8,185 nucleotides of DNA, taken from the NCBI GenBank assembly GCA_028690885.1, contig JAQVAJ010000049.1, positions 1 to 8,185 of the forward strand. Reading direction: 5' to 3'. Below the pieces are notes generated by a model. It searched no databases. It saw only the letters and a program-made list of their open reading frames with translations, and was not told the DNA's origin. A program made the translations under genes and the position numbers. Shown in pieces: positions 1 through 6,593 of this stretch. Origin of the DNA: Clostridia bacterium (lineage in GTDB: Bacteria > Bacillota > Clostridia > DUPQ01). The first letter of the stretch is position 1; each line of letters opens with the position of its first letter.

Positions 1-270
1 TCCTGTCCAATCGAATATGAATATTAAAAGAACAGATGCTGCAACTGAAATGCCTAAAATTATTATTATCTGCTTAACAGGTATTTTTATTTTCTTTTTA
101 GAAGTATCTTTATCATCATTATCTTTATCTTGAATATCAGGTACTTCGTCATTGTCAGTATCCTTGTTTTTTTTCTTAAAAAGTGGGATACGGGATTTTT
201 TAGAAGGTTTATCCTCATTATTCACTGAATCATTTTCAATTAAATCAACATCATCTTTTTTCTTCTTCAC
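1..270 (-). CDS. Membrane-anchored MotE/YlxF-like flagellar protein, N-terminal part (cut by window edge)
   Basis: An open frame of 90 codons begins with GTG at 270 and runs off the left edge with no stop. It starts 4 nt after the fliJ stop, with a GGCGGA ribosome binding site at 279-284, 8 nt upstream. There is no in-frame ATG in the visible part, so GTG is the only reasonable start. The visible protein has a very polar, Lys/Asp-rich cytoplasmic segment (residues 1-66, with runs such as KKKKDD and DKDNDDKDTSKKK) and then one hydrophobic segment at about 67-86, compatible with a single membrane anchor. In Bacillota the gene after fliJ is commonly a ylxF/MotE-type protein with this plan: one membrane helix, then a coiled coil and an MgtE-N-like domain, and fliK follows. 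The identity is inferred from position and topology, because the diagnostic domain lies outside the window. The polar segment before the helix seems long for the family, by general knowledge. Confidence 0.75.
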   Translation of the reverse strand, partial: MKKKKDDVDLIENDSVNNEDKPSKKSRIPLFKKKNKDTDNDEVPDIQDKDNDDKDTSKKKIKIPVKQIIIILGISVAASVLLIFIFDWTG

Positions 271-274
271 CTTA

Positions 275-709
275 CTATTCCGCCTTTGCTATATAGTTGT
301 AGTTTATAAGTTCCTCTATCTGCTTTTCTTCAAATTTCCTGATTTCATCAAGGTACAGTGAATATTTCTTTTCTCGGATTTTTTCATAAGCAGAGCAAGT
401 TATTTTTGCTTGTTTTAATTCCTCAAGTCTTTGATCCTTAATAGTGGTAAGTTTTTCTATTTCTTTGTTCATCTGTTCGATTTTTACTGCTAACTCTTCC
501 ATATAGATTTTGATTTCTCTGAAGGTTATGCTATTGCAATCTTTTAATAATTTTGCTTCATTATCTTTCAACATATTTATATGCAAATCTTTTAAATTTT
601 CAACTGCTCTTAAATTATCAAGTGCTTCCTTCAATCTTAATGAACACTCATCTTTTATATTGTTTGCATTATCAAGTACTGCCTGAAGGGAAAATTTAAA
701 AGCTTTCAT
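275..709 (-). CDS. fliJ: Flagellar export chaperone / ATPase stalk protein FliJ
   Basis: This 144-residue protein is almost entirely charged and helix-forming, with heptad-like Leu/Ile spacing from about residue 20 to 135, as expected of the FliJ antiparallel coiled coil. The N-terminus (MKAFKFSLQAVLD) fits the family's opening pattern of an aromatic/basic stretch followed by a Leu-rich turn. FliJ inserts into the FliI hexamer like the gamma subunit of F-type ATPases, contacts the FlhA export gate and recycles export chaperones. Length fits the family (about 140-150). It begins 11 nt after the fliI stop with only a modest purine-rich ribosome binding site (AAAGAGAG, 713-720). Sequence conservation in FliJ is always low, so the call rests on position between fliI and the MotE/YlxF-like gene plus the coiled-coil character. 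Confidence 0.92.
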   Translation of the reverse strand: MKAFKFSLQAVLDNANNIKDECSLRLKEALDNLRAVENLKDLHINMLKDNEAKLLKDCNSITFREIKIYMEELAVKIEQMNKEIEKLTTIKDQRLEELKQAKITCSAYEKIREKKYSLYLDEIRKFEEKQIEELINYNYIAKAE

Positions 710-720
710 TGTCTCTCTTT

Positions 721-2037
721 CTAAATAATCAGTGTTTCAAGTGAAGATATAGTATCTTCGTATAATGCGGTTTCTTTAGTATCCTGCCTTAAAAAACCAT
801 TAATATTATCTATGTTCTTTATTGCTTGATCAATCTCCTTATTGCTTCCTTCTTTGTATGCTCCGATAGATATTAGATCTCTGTAATTTTCATATGTCGC
901 CATTAGATTTCGGGTATTCATTGCTGCATTATAGTGTTTTTTATCTATAATATCAGGCATAACCCTGCTTATGCTATTTAGCACATCAATAGCGGGATAA
1001 TGATTTTTAGAGGCTATAGCTCTTGATAATACTATATGTCCATCAAGAATGCCTCTTACAGTATCTGAAATCGGTTCATTCATTTCATCACCTTCAACCA
1101 AAACAGTGTATATTGCTGTTATACATGATTGATCATTATATCCGGTTCTTTCCAGTAAACGGGGAAGAACAGATAGTACTGAAGGAGTATATCCTCTTGC
1201 TACAGGCGGTTCTCCGGCTGCTAACCCTACCTCGCGCTGAGCCATGGCAAATCTTGTTAAGGAGTCCATCATAAGAAGGACATTTTTATTTTTATCTCTA
1301 AAATATTCAGCAATTGCAGTAGCCGCTAATGCACATTTTATTCGTATTATTGCGGGTTGATCTGAAGTTGCTACCAAAACGATTGATTTTTTCAGTCCTT
1401 CTTTTCCAAGGTCTTTTTCTATAAAATCATTAACTTCTCTGCCTCTTTCTCCTACAAGTGCTATTACATTAATATCAGCAGAGGAATTTCTTGCAATCAT
1501 TCCCAGTAATGTGCTTTTCCCAACGCCTGTACCGGAAAAAATACCTAGCCTTTGTCCTTTACCGCATGTGATAAGGGAATCAATAGCTTTTATACCCAAA
1601 GGTAAAGGTTCAGAAATCCTTTTCCTATTAAAAGGGTTAGGGGAGTCTGCGTATGCATCCCTGTATTCATAATCTGTAATATCAGAAGAGTCAACGGGGC
1701 GTCCCAGTCCGTCAAGAACTTTTCCTACAAGCTTATCGCTGACTTTGACTTTTAACTGCTGTCCTGTTGCATAAACTCTGTCTCCATTGTTAATGCCCTT
1801 AATATCACTAAATGGCATAAGCAGGATTTTTTTCTCATTAAATCCTACGACCTCTGCTAATATGCTATTATTAATATCATCATTTTTTTTGCATATCATG
1901 CAGATTTCACCAATTTCTGCTCTTGGTCCACTGCTTTCAATGCTTGAACCTATGATTTTTTTAACTTCACCATAAGTTCTGTAGCAGAAAGTATTTTCAA
2001 CATTATCAAAATACTTATTTAGATTGATTTTTTCCAT
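721..2037 (-). CDS. fliI: Flagellum-specific ATPase FliI
   Basis: A 438-residue P-loop ATPase, the normal length for FliI. It forms a hexamer at the base of the export gate and hydrolyses ATP to help load export substrates. Visible motifs in order: a beta-barrel N-terminal domain (about 1-100), Walker A SGTGVGKST at 168-176, GERGRE at 196-201 with the catalytic-type glutamate region, SDQPAIIRIK at 225-234, Walker B NVLLMMDSLTR at 252-262, AQREVGLAAGEPP at 266-278 and the F1/FliI ATPase signature PAIDVLNSISR at 348-358. All core catalytic motifs appear intact. The fliH stop and the fliI start abut exactly (TAGATG, 2035-2040). I see no proper Shine-Dalgarno sequence at the right distance (the nearest, AAGGAAG, is about 19 nt away), so translation is probably coupled to fliH. 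The related type III secretion ATPase is ruled out by the surrounding flagellar genes. Confidence 0.98.
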   Translation of the reverse strand: MEKINLNKYFDNVENTFCYRTYGEVKKIIGSSIESSGPRAEIGEICMICKKNDDINNSILAEVVGFNEKKILLMPFSDIKGINNGDRVYATGQQLKVKVSDKLVGKVLDGLGRPVDSSDITDYEYRDAYADSPNPFNRKRISEPLPLGIKAIDSLITCGKGQRLGIFSGTGVGKSTLLGMIARNSSADINVIALVGERGREVNDFIEKDLGKEGLKKSIVLVATSDQPAIIRIKCALAATAIAEYFRDKNKNVLLMMDSLTRFAMAQREVGLAAGEPPVARGYTPSVLSVLPRLLERTGYNDQSCITAIYTVLVEGDEMNEPISDTVRGILDGHIVLSRAIASKNHYPAIDVLNSISRVMPDIIDKKHYNAAMNTRNLMATYENYRDLISIGAYKEGSNKEIDQAIKNIDNINGFLRQDTKETALYEDTISSLETLII

Positions 2038-2754
2038 CTATTTAACATTCACTAACTTCCTTGATACTTCATTAAGCTGAGTAAATACGCTTATATCAAT
2101 ATCTCCGGTTTCAGTCTCGACAATGCATGAAGAGTTGTCCAGTCTTGCATCATGCTTAATGTTAAGCATATATTTCTCAACTTCCCAGTCTGGATAGAAT
2201 TTTTCTATGTTATATTTATTAAGTCTTACGCATATTACTTCAAAATCGTTCCTCAATATATCTTCTATAGCATTTTCAAAATACTTCTTAATATTTTCTT
2301 CAGAAAGGGAAATTTTCTCGTGTAGTATCTTTTGAGCAATATTGACAGCCAGATCAATTAACTGGCTTTCTGTATTATCTATTATTTCCTTTTTTTCAGT
2401 TAAGGTGTTATTTAGTGCGTCATTTAAGTTGTTCAATTGTTCAGCATACTGTTTTTTTGCTTCCTCTATACCTTGTGCGAATCCATTACTGAACTGTTCT
2501 TCTTTTTGGGTTTTTGCCTGCTTTAGGATGTTGTCAGCTTGGATTTTAGCTTCGCTAAGTATTTTTGCAGCCTCCTGCTCAGCATTACGAATTATCTGAT
2601 CAGCAATTTGGTATGATTCATTGTCATCAGAATCGTTTAGCTGATGTTCTTCAAAGCTGTTTAAACTAATTGCTTCTGGTTTGGATTCAGTGAAACTAAT
2701 ATAATACTTACTATTCATCAAAACTACATCTGAACTTTTGTATAAATCACTCAT
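2038..2754 (-). CDS. fliH: Flagellar export ATPase regulator / stator FliH
   Basis: A 238-residue protein with a variable acidic N-terminus (1-48), a long alpha-helical coiled-coil region (about 49-135, Ala/Glu/Gln/Lys-rich) and a globular C-terminal domain (about 136-238). Residues 88-98 (FSNGFAQGIEE) match the F-x-x-G-F-x-x-G-x-E pattern typical of FliH/YscL, and GDIDISVFTQLNEV near residues 217-230 matches the family's C-terminal G-x-I-D-x-S block. FliH dimers bind the FliI N-terminus, hold it inactive in the cytosol and tether it to the C ring. The ribosome binding site is AAGGAAGG (2762-2769), 7 nt before the ATG. The gene follows fliG after 58 nt, the largest gap within the operon, and that gap holds a sigma-D-type promoter match. 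Confidence 0.95.
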   Translation of the reverse strand: MSDLYKSSDVVLMNSKYYISFTESKPEAISLNSFEEHQLNDSDDNESYQIADQIIRNAEQEAAKILSEAKIQADNILKQAKTQKEEQFSNGFAQGIEEAKKQYAEQLNNLNDALNNTLTEKKEIIDNTESQLIDLAVNIAQKILHEKISLSEENIKKYFENAIEDILRNDFEVICVRLNKYNIEKFYPDWEVEKYMLNIKHDARLDNSSCIVETETGDIDISVFTQLNEVSRKLVNVK

Positions 2755-2776
2755 TTATTCACCTTCCTTACTTATA

Positions 2777-2803
2777 TTATCGGTTATGTTTACTGTTTCT
2801 TTA
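2777..2803 (-). promoter_or_regulatory. Sigma-D/FliA-type promoter in the fliG-fliH gap
   Basis: TAAA (2800-2803), a 15-nt spacer and ACCGATAA (2777-2784) match the FliA consensus TAAA-N15-GCCGATAA except for the first base of the -10 box; the base after TAAA is also the favoured G. It lies in the only sizeable non-coding gap within the operon, so no protein sequence explains it. Predicted initiation near 2770 falls right at the fliH ribosome binding site. Confidence 0.6.
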
Positions 2804-2812
2804 GATATCTTC

Positions 2813-3835
2813 CTAGTCAATTATTTTGTCGTCTCCAGTCTTTCTTATTAATATTTCGCCCTTTTCATCAAGTGCCCTTATGACACTAACCAAAGCTTGT
2901 TGCGCTTTTTCTACTTCGCTTAATCTTACTGGTCCTAAAAGATTCATTTCTTCTGTTACCATCTGTTTTGCACGCTTGGAAAGGTTCCTAAGTATAAGTT
3001 CCTTAAGTTCTTCGGTTGCAGTTTTAAGAGCAACGGAAAGGTCTTTTGTATCAACTTCGGAAAGGAATCTCTGAATTTCCTTGTTGCCAAGATTAATGAT
3101 GTCTTCAAATACGAACATTCTTTTCTTGACTTCATTTGCAAGATTATCGTTTTCTTCTTCCAGCATTTCAAATATCTGTTTTTCAGTACTCCTGTCAACT
3201 GCGTTAAGAATATTGACCAGTACTTCCACACCTTCAGTTTTTGTATATGTCTGTATGCCCGATCTTGTAAACTTTTCTCCCATTACTTTCTCAATATCTT
3301 TTATGATATCGGGAGAAATTTTATCCATAAGAGCAATTTTTACAGAAATATTGGCCTGTCTTTCTCTAGGCAGCATTGCCAATACTGAGGCTGCCTGGCT
3401 GTTTTTCAAGTAAGATAAAATGAAAGCAATTGTCTGATCATTTTCATACTGGATGAAATTGAATACTTCAACAGGATCAATATCTTTCATGAAATCAAAA
3501 GGTTTAGATTTTTCAAGATCCATCATGTCTGTAATTAATTCCATTGCTTTTTGAGGTCCGACTGCTTCATAAAGTACTTCTCTTGCATAATCAACGCCTC
3601 CTTTGTCTATGTATGATTTTGCCAAACAGGAGTTATAGAAATCCTGGAGTATCATCATTCTTTCTTCTTTGTCAATGGTGTTGTGATTAACTATCTCGAA
3701 GGTAATTGTTTTAATCTCATCTTCGTTAAAATACTTCATAATTTTTGAAGCCTGACCTTTGCCAAGCATAATCAGCAAGTATGCAGCTTTTTCTTTTCCT
3801 GATATTTTGTAAGTAGAATTCATAATATCCTGCAT
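2813..3835 (-). CDS. fliG: Flagellar motor switch protein FliG
   Basis: A 340-residue FliG of typical length. FliG sits on the cytoplasmic face of the MS ring, binds FliF with its N-terminal domain and FliM with its middle domain, and receives torque from MotA through charged residues of the C-terminal domain. Seen in the protein: N-terminal domain about 1-105, middle domain with LSYLKNSQAASVLAMLP (140-156), the hinge motif MFVF at 240-243 within KKRMFVFEDI, and the torque helix region ELKELILRNLSKRAKQ (276-291) followed by LGPVRLSEVEKAQ (300-312), all strongly FliG-like. The conserved EHPQ motif that helps bind FliM reads ENDQ here (131-134). The start ATG at 3835 is 2 nt after the fliF stop with GAGG (3843-3846) 7 nt upstream, inside the end of fliF. 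A second in-frame ATG four codons later is a less well-spaced alternative. Confidence 0.98.
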   Translation of the reverse strand: MQDIMNSTYKISGKEKAAYLLIMLGKGQASKIMKYFNEDEIKTITFEIVNHNTIDKEERMMILQDFYNSCLAKSYIDKGGVDYAREVLYEAVGPQKAMELITDMMDLEKSKPFDFMKDIDPVEVFNFIQYENDQTIAFILSYLKNSQAASVLAMLPRERQANISVKIALMDKISPDIIKDIEKVMGEKFTRSGIQTYTKTEGVEVLVNILNAVDRSTEKQIFEMLEEENDNLANEVKKRMFVFEDIINLGNKEIQRFLSEVDTKDLSVALKTATEELKELILRNLSKRAKQMVTEEMNLLGPVRLSEVEKAQQALVSVIRALDEKGEILIRKTGDDKIID

Positions 3836-3837
3836 GT

Positions 3838-5349
3838 CTAATCCTCGCTAATCCACTTTTTCAATATATCGGCTACGCCTTCTGGATTTTTATCTACATA
3901 TTTTTCTATTTCGCTACGGTAATCATCTTCAGGATTCTTTTTTTGGCCGAGTTGTTCAAGGTCAAGGCTTTCATATTTAGCTCTAGTTGTAGAAGCTGTC
4001 TGATTTTTAGTTTTTGCCAATCCCTTTTTGAGGATTGTAATTATCATAAGCCCCAAAACAAACATTGTAATTATCATTACCGATTTAAGTATAAAGTCAG
4101 GATCTAGTAAAAAGCTTACATTTGCAGTGTTTACAACTGCATTTGAAAGAGCATCATCAACATCATTAGATATTGCAAATTCGACTGCCTGAACAATTAT
4201 GTCCGTTTCACTGCCTCCTACTGCATTTGCAGCCATTTTCTGAATATTTGTAAGCATATCATCTGTTACTCCCGGGCTGTTTATCATTATAGAAAGCTTT
4301 ATATCATCTATTACACCATTTTCATGTTCAATTGATGTAGTATTCTGATTCACATAAAGCTGAGTAACTGTTTCTGAAGAAGTGGCTTCACTTCCAAGAA
4401 TTGTATCGTTATCGTTATCAAGTGTCGCACTTTGGCTGTCTATAACTGTTTCTTTTTTTTCTGTTATTGAATAGGGTATACCGTCTTCATCGTTTACCGG
4501 AGTAAACTCTGTTTTCTGCTCAGATATTTTGCTGTAGTCCATTTTTATGCTTGCTGCAACTTTGACGTTGCCAAATCCGAAAACCGGTTCAATAATGGAT
4601 ATAACCTTGTTTTCTATTTCATTTTCAAGTGATTTCTGAAGTTCATATTTTTCTGAAGCGGTTCCAATTTCGCTATCTGATTTTCTGTTTAATACATTCA
4701 TCTGAGTATCAATTATGGTTATATTTTCATTTGATAATCCTGAAATGCTTTTTGCTACTAGATGTTCAATTGCTTTTACATTAGCAGAAGATAATGAATA
4801 TCCTGAAGCAACATCTATTACAACAGCTGCTGTTATTGGTTTTTTCTGACTTTCAAGAACAAAAAGAGTCTCATCAGGCTTACTTATTGTAACTACCGCT
4901 CCATTTACTCCCTTCAAAGTCTTTATGGTGTTTTGAAGTCTGTCCTGAAGTTGAAATAATATATATGTCTGTTTTTCTGATTCTGATATTCCCATACTGA
5001 CATTGTCAGTGTATATGTCATAAGATAATCCTGTTCTAGGATAACCCTCAGTTGCGAGGGTCATTCTGAACTTATCTTCCTGTGTTTCATTTATTAAGAT
5101 TGTTGTATTGTTTTTAAGTTTGACATCTGCGCCAAGATCAGTCAGCTTAGTGTAAATTTCACCAGCTTCATAAACGTCCAATCCAGTATACATAACAGTA
5201 TATGTAGTTCTTGTAAAAAGTATAAGTAGTACAGATAAACCAATTGCAAAAAGGATACCCATCAGTATAATGCTGCTCTTTTTCTTTTTTTCAAGACCAG
5301 ACCAAAAGCCTTTAATTTTTGATAAAATAGACTTGATAGATTCTGACAT
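3838..5349 (-). CDS. fliF: Flagellar MS-ring protein FliF
   Basis: A 503-residue protein, slightly shorter than the usual 520-570. It forms the inner-membrane MS ring that nucleates the basal body and surrounds the export gate. Features in order: a basic amphipathic N-terminus, first membrane helix at about 26-45, YscJ/FliF-type ring-building domain with YTGLDVYEAGEIYTKL (54-69) and ATEGYPRTGLSYDI (99-112), a second ring domain containing VNGAVVTISKPDE (148-160), EHLVAKSISGLSNENITIID (195-214, arrangement typical of FliF), a low-complexity Ser/Thr/Asp-rich periplasmic stretch (about 280-345), second membrane helix at about 419-440, and a cytoplasmic tail whose last 20 or so residues (GVADILKKWISED) form the FliG-binding helix. 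The ribosome binding site AGAGGG overlaps the fliE stop codon, 7 nt before the ATG. The same bases that encode the C-terminal DKNPEGVADI also read as a sigma-D-type promoter. Confidence 0.98.
   Translation of the reverse strand: MSESIKSILSKIKGFWSGLEKKKKSSIILMGILFAIGLSVLLILFTRTTYTVMYTGLDVYEAGEIYTKLTDLGADVKLKNNTTILINETQEDKFRMTLATEGYPRTGLSYDIYTDNVSMGISESEKQTYILFQLQDRLQNTIKTLKGVNGAVVTISKPDETLFVLESQKKPITAAVVIDVASGYSLSSANVKAIEHLVAKSISGLSNENITIIDTQMNVLNRKSDSEIGTASEKYELQKSLENEIENKVISIIEPVFGFGNVKVAASIKMDYSKISEQKTEFTPVNDEDGIPYSITEKKETVIDSQSATLDNDNDTILGSEATSSETVTQLYVNQNTTSIEHENGVIDDIKLSIMINSPGVTDDMLTNIQKMAANAVGGSETDIIVQAVEFAISNDVDDALSNAVVNTANVSFLLDPDFILKSVMIITMFVLGLMIITILKKGLAKTKNQTASTTRAKYESLDLEQLGQKKNPEDDYRSEIEKYVDKNPEGVADILKKWISED
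3866..3892 (-). promoter_or_regulatory. Sigma-D/FliA-type promoter inside the end of fliF, ahead of fliG
   Basis: On the minus strand TAAA (3889-3892), a 15-nt spacer and GCCGATAT (3866-3873) match the Bacillus-type sigma-D consensus at all 12 defined positions. The predicted start near 3859 would give a leader of about 24 nt ahead of fliG that includes its GAGG ribosome binding site. The element lies in fliF codons for D-K-N-P-E-G-V-A-D-I, so part of the match could be imposed by the protein. Confidence 0.55.
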
Positions 5350-5360
5350 TTTTTATCCCT

Positions 5361-5672
5361 CTATACCTGCATCTGCATCATTTCTTTATATGCATCTACT
5401 AATTTATTACGAACTTCCATTGTGAATTTGATTGTCAAATCGGTTTCTGCTAATCCGACTATGGCTTTGCTTATGCTTGCAATATCGCCTGATGCTAACA
5501 TATTTAAACTGTTTTCAGTATTTATTTCAGCTTCCACCATATTTTTTATGAGATTGTCGAACACTTCATTGAATTGTGTTTTTGATGTTTGGTTCAGATT
5601 GTTTTTTGAAATATCCGTTAATTGCTGGATGTTTTGTATCTGAGATATACCACTAATGCTTTGAATAGCCAT
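5361..5672 (-). CDS. fliE: Flagellar hook-basal body protein FliE
   Basis: A 103-residue protein, the normal FliE length. FliE is exported early and joins the MS ring to the proximal rod. The diagnostic C-terminal block VRNKLVDAYKEMMQMQV (87-103) is nearly the family consensus; it is preceded by a helix containing SKAIVGLAETDLTIKFTMEV (67-86). The N-terminus is Gln/Ser/Asn-rich and unstructured, as usual. A strong ribosome binding site (GAGGGGG, 5679-5685) lies 6 nt before the ATG. It sits 30 nt after flgC and 11 nt before fliF. Confidence 0.97.
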   Translation of the reverse strand: MAIQSISGISQIQNIQQLTDISKNNLNQTSKTQFNEVFDNLIKNMVEAEINTENSLNMLASGDIASISKAIVGLAETDLTIKFTMEVRNKLVDAYKEMMQMQV

Positions 5673-5702
5673 TTTTGTCCCCCTCTTTTATGGAATATTG
5701 AA

Positions 5703-6131
5703 TTAGAGTATGTCAGTAGCTTTGGTAATCATGCTTTTTGTTGTATTGAAAGCGACCAGATTAGCCTCATAAGCTCTGCTTGCCGAAAGAAGGTCCATCA
5801 TTTCCTTTGTAACATCGACATTTGATTTTGTTACATATCCATTCTCGTCAGCGAACTCGTTTGTTGGATCATAAACAAGTTTGAAAGGTGTTTCATCTTC
5901 CTTAATGCTGGAAATAGCAACACTTAATACTTCCTTATTTTCTTTTACATCTTCAAATACTGCACCAAATAGTTTTTTCTGTACTAAATCAGCTTCTCTT
6001 CTTTGATAAGGCTCATTTGTATCTGTCTGAATGGTATCAGCATTAGCAATATTCTGAGCAATCAGGTCCATTTTAGTCTGATATACTGAAAGGGCTTGTG
6101 AACTGATGTTGAATGCTGCGATATTAGCCAT
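5703..6131 (-). CDS. flgC: Flagellar proximal rod protein FlgC
   Basis: FlgC is a rod subunit exported through the flagellar system and assembled on FlgB. The N-terminal Flg_bb_rod motif is clear (ISSQALSVYQTKMDLIAQNI followed by ANADT), as is the C-terminal helix MMDLLSASRAYEANLVAFNT and TKSMITKATDIL that packs against it in the rod core. The variable insert between them includes a P-Y-x-R-R segment typical of FlgC. Two ATGs are possible: one at 6137, overlapping the flgB stop as TAATG, and one at 6131. The AGGAGG site at 6140-6145 is only 2 nt from the first but 8 nt from the second, so I prefer the 6131 start, giving a 142-residue protein beginning MANIAAFN. The longer form would have 144 residues. 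It follows flgB with a 5-nt gap on the preferred start. Confidence 0.97.
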   Translation of the reverse strand: MANIAAFNISSQALSVYQTKMDLIAQNIANADTIQTDTNEPYQRREADLVQKKLFGAVFEDVKENKEVLSVAISSIKEDETPFKLVYDPTNEFADENGYVTKSNVDVTKEMMDLLSASRAYEANLVAFNTTKSMITKATDIL

Positions 6132-6136
6132 TGTCA

Positions 6137-6481
6137 TTACCTCCTATCTTCTATAGCATATTCCATGCTTTTAATACTTTTCGACAACGCATTTACAAGT
6201 GCGTTGTACTCTAAAACATTCTCAACAATAGAGGTCATCTCTTTTCCAATATCGACGGTATTTCCATTTTCCTTAGCTTCTACGTCAGTTCTTTCAGTAA
6301 TAGAATATCTGATGACTCCTTCAGGTGTAACTGGTTCTAAAATGTTTAAAAATACGTCTTTAGCTTTATACCCTGGAGTTTCGGAATTGGCTATATTTGA
6401 TGATAGCACCTGATTCCTCTGTAAGCACTTATCCATTCCGTTTGTAATGACCTGAGTATTTTTGAGTAAATTAACATACAT
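6137..6481 (-). CDS. flgB: Flagellar proximal rod protein FlgB
   Basis: The first gene of the flagellar operon. FlgB is the most membrane-proximal rod subunit. The Flg_bb_rod signature is visible as LSSNIANSETPGYKAKD (27-43 counted from the first ATG), and the C-terminal helix LVNALSKSIKSMEYAIEDRR matches the family's terminal coiled-coil region. At 114-115 residues it is a little shorter than many FlgB proteins (about 120-135). The start has two adjacent codons, ATG at 6484 and ATG at 6481. The GGAGG element is 3 nt from the first and 6 nt from the second, so 6481 is preferred on spacing. The first ATG lies inside a possible 6-bp hairpin stem whose loop is GAGG. The gene ends in TAATG, overlapping a possible first flgC ATG. 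Confidence 0.96.
   Translation of the reverse strand: MYVNLLKNTQVITNGMDKCLQRNQVLSSNIANSETPGYKAKDVFLNILEPVTPEGVIRYSITERTDVEAKENGNTVDIGKEMTSIVENVLEYNALVNALSKSIKSMEYAIEDRR
6140..6145 (-). promoter_or_regulatory. Ribosome binding site that decides the flgC start
   Basis: A full AGGAGG lies 2 nt from the ATG at 6137 and 8 nt from the ATG at 6131. Only the second distance is suitable for initiation, so the shorter FlgC is favoured. Confidence 0.75.
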
Positions 6482-6497
6482 CATTTGCCTCCAAATG
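6482..6497 (-). promoter_or_regulatory. flgB Shine-Dalgarno hairpin: SD in loop, first ATG in stem
   Basis: CATTTG and CAAATG form a perfect 6-bp stem around the loop GAGG, the core of the ribosome binding site. The first of the two ATG codons is the last three bases of the stem; the second ATG follows directly. If formed, the hairpin would present the SD for ribosomes or for a loop-binding protein such as CsrA while pairing the first start codon. Confidence 0.45.
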
Positions 6498-6545
6498 CTT
6501 AAAAAAGTTGTAATCTCTTTTATTTAATTTATCTTTATACTTTGT

Positions 6546-6561
6546 TCCGAATCCCTTCAGA
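6546..6561 (-). promoter_or_regulatory. Leader hairpin 3 with GGGA loop, possible CsrA site
   Basis: UCUGAA and UUCGGA pair (6 bp, one G-U) and expose the tetraloop GGGA, with context AAGGGA. A GGA in a hairpin loop is the known recognition element of CsrA. Together with the SD hairpin at 6482-6497 this gives two GGA-containing hairpins about 50 nt apart in one leader. Binding is inference. Confidence 0.35.
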
Positions 6562-6564
6562 CCC

Positions 6565-6587
6565 TTTTACCAAGTCATTTGGTAAAA
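6565..6587 (-). promoter_or_regulatory. Leader hairpin 2 of the flgB transcript (9-bp perfect inverted repeat)
   Basis: TTTTACCAA and TTGGTAAAA form a perfect 9-bp inverted repeat around a 5-nt loop. It lies about 40-60 nt into the predicted leader. As DNA it could be an operator half-site pair; as RNA it is a stable AU-rich hairpin. No U-tract follows on the minus strand (the next bases are GGGTCTG), which argues against termination. Confidence 0.5.
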
Positions 6588-6593
6588 CCACTA

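Noticed and set aside
152..361. Plus-strand open frame with a hydrophobic-looking product
   Set aside because: It is the complement of the end of fliJ and the start of the MotE/YlxF-like gene; the Phe/Leu-rich product is what Lys/Asp/Glu-rich coding gives on the opposite strand, and no ribosome binding site precedes it.
2956..3231. Minus-strand frame of 91 codons within fliG
   Set aside because: It is the out-of-frame shadow of FliG, whose own frame carries all conserved motifs without interruption.
3300..3325. CCCGATAT near 3312 as a third sigma-D-type -10 box inside fliG
   Set aside because: No TAAA at 15 nt upstream; the nearest TAAA is about 7 nt away.
3081..3413. Plus-strand frame of 110 codons opposite fliG, and other plus-strand frames opposite fliI, fliH, fliE, flgC and flgB
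   Set aside because: All lie wholly or mostly inside strongly recognised genes on the other strand, have compositions typical of antisense reading, and lack initiation signals.
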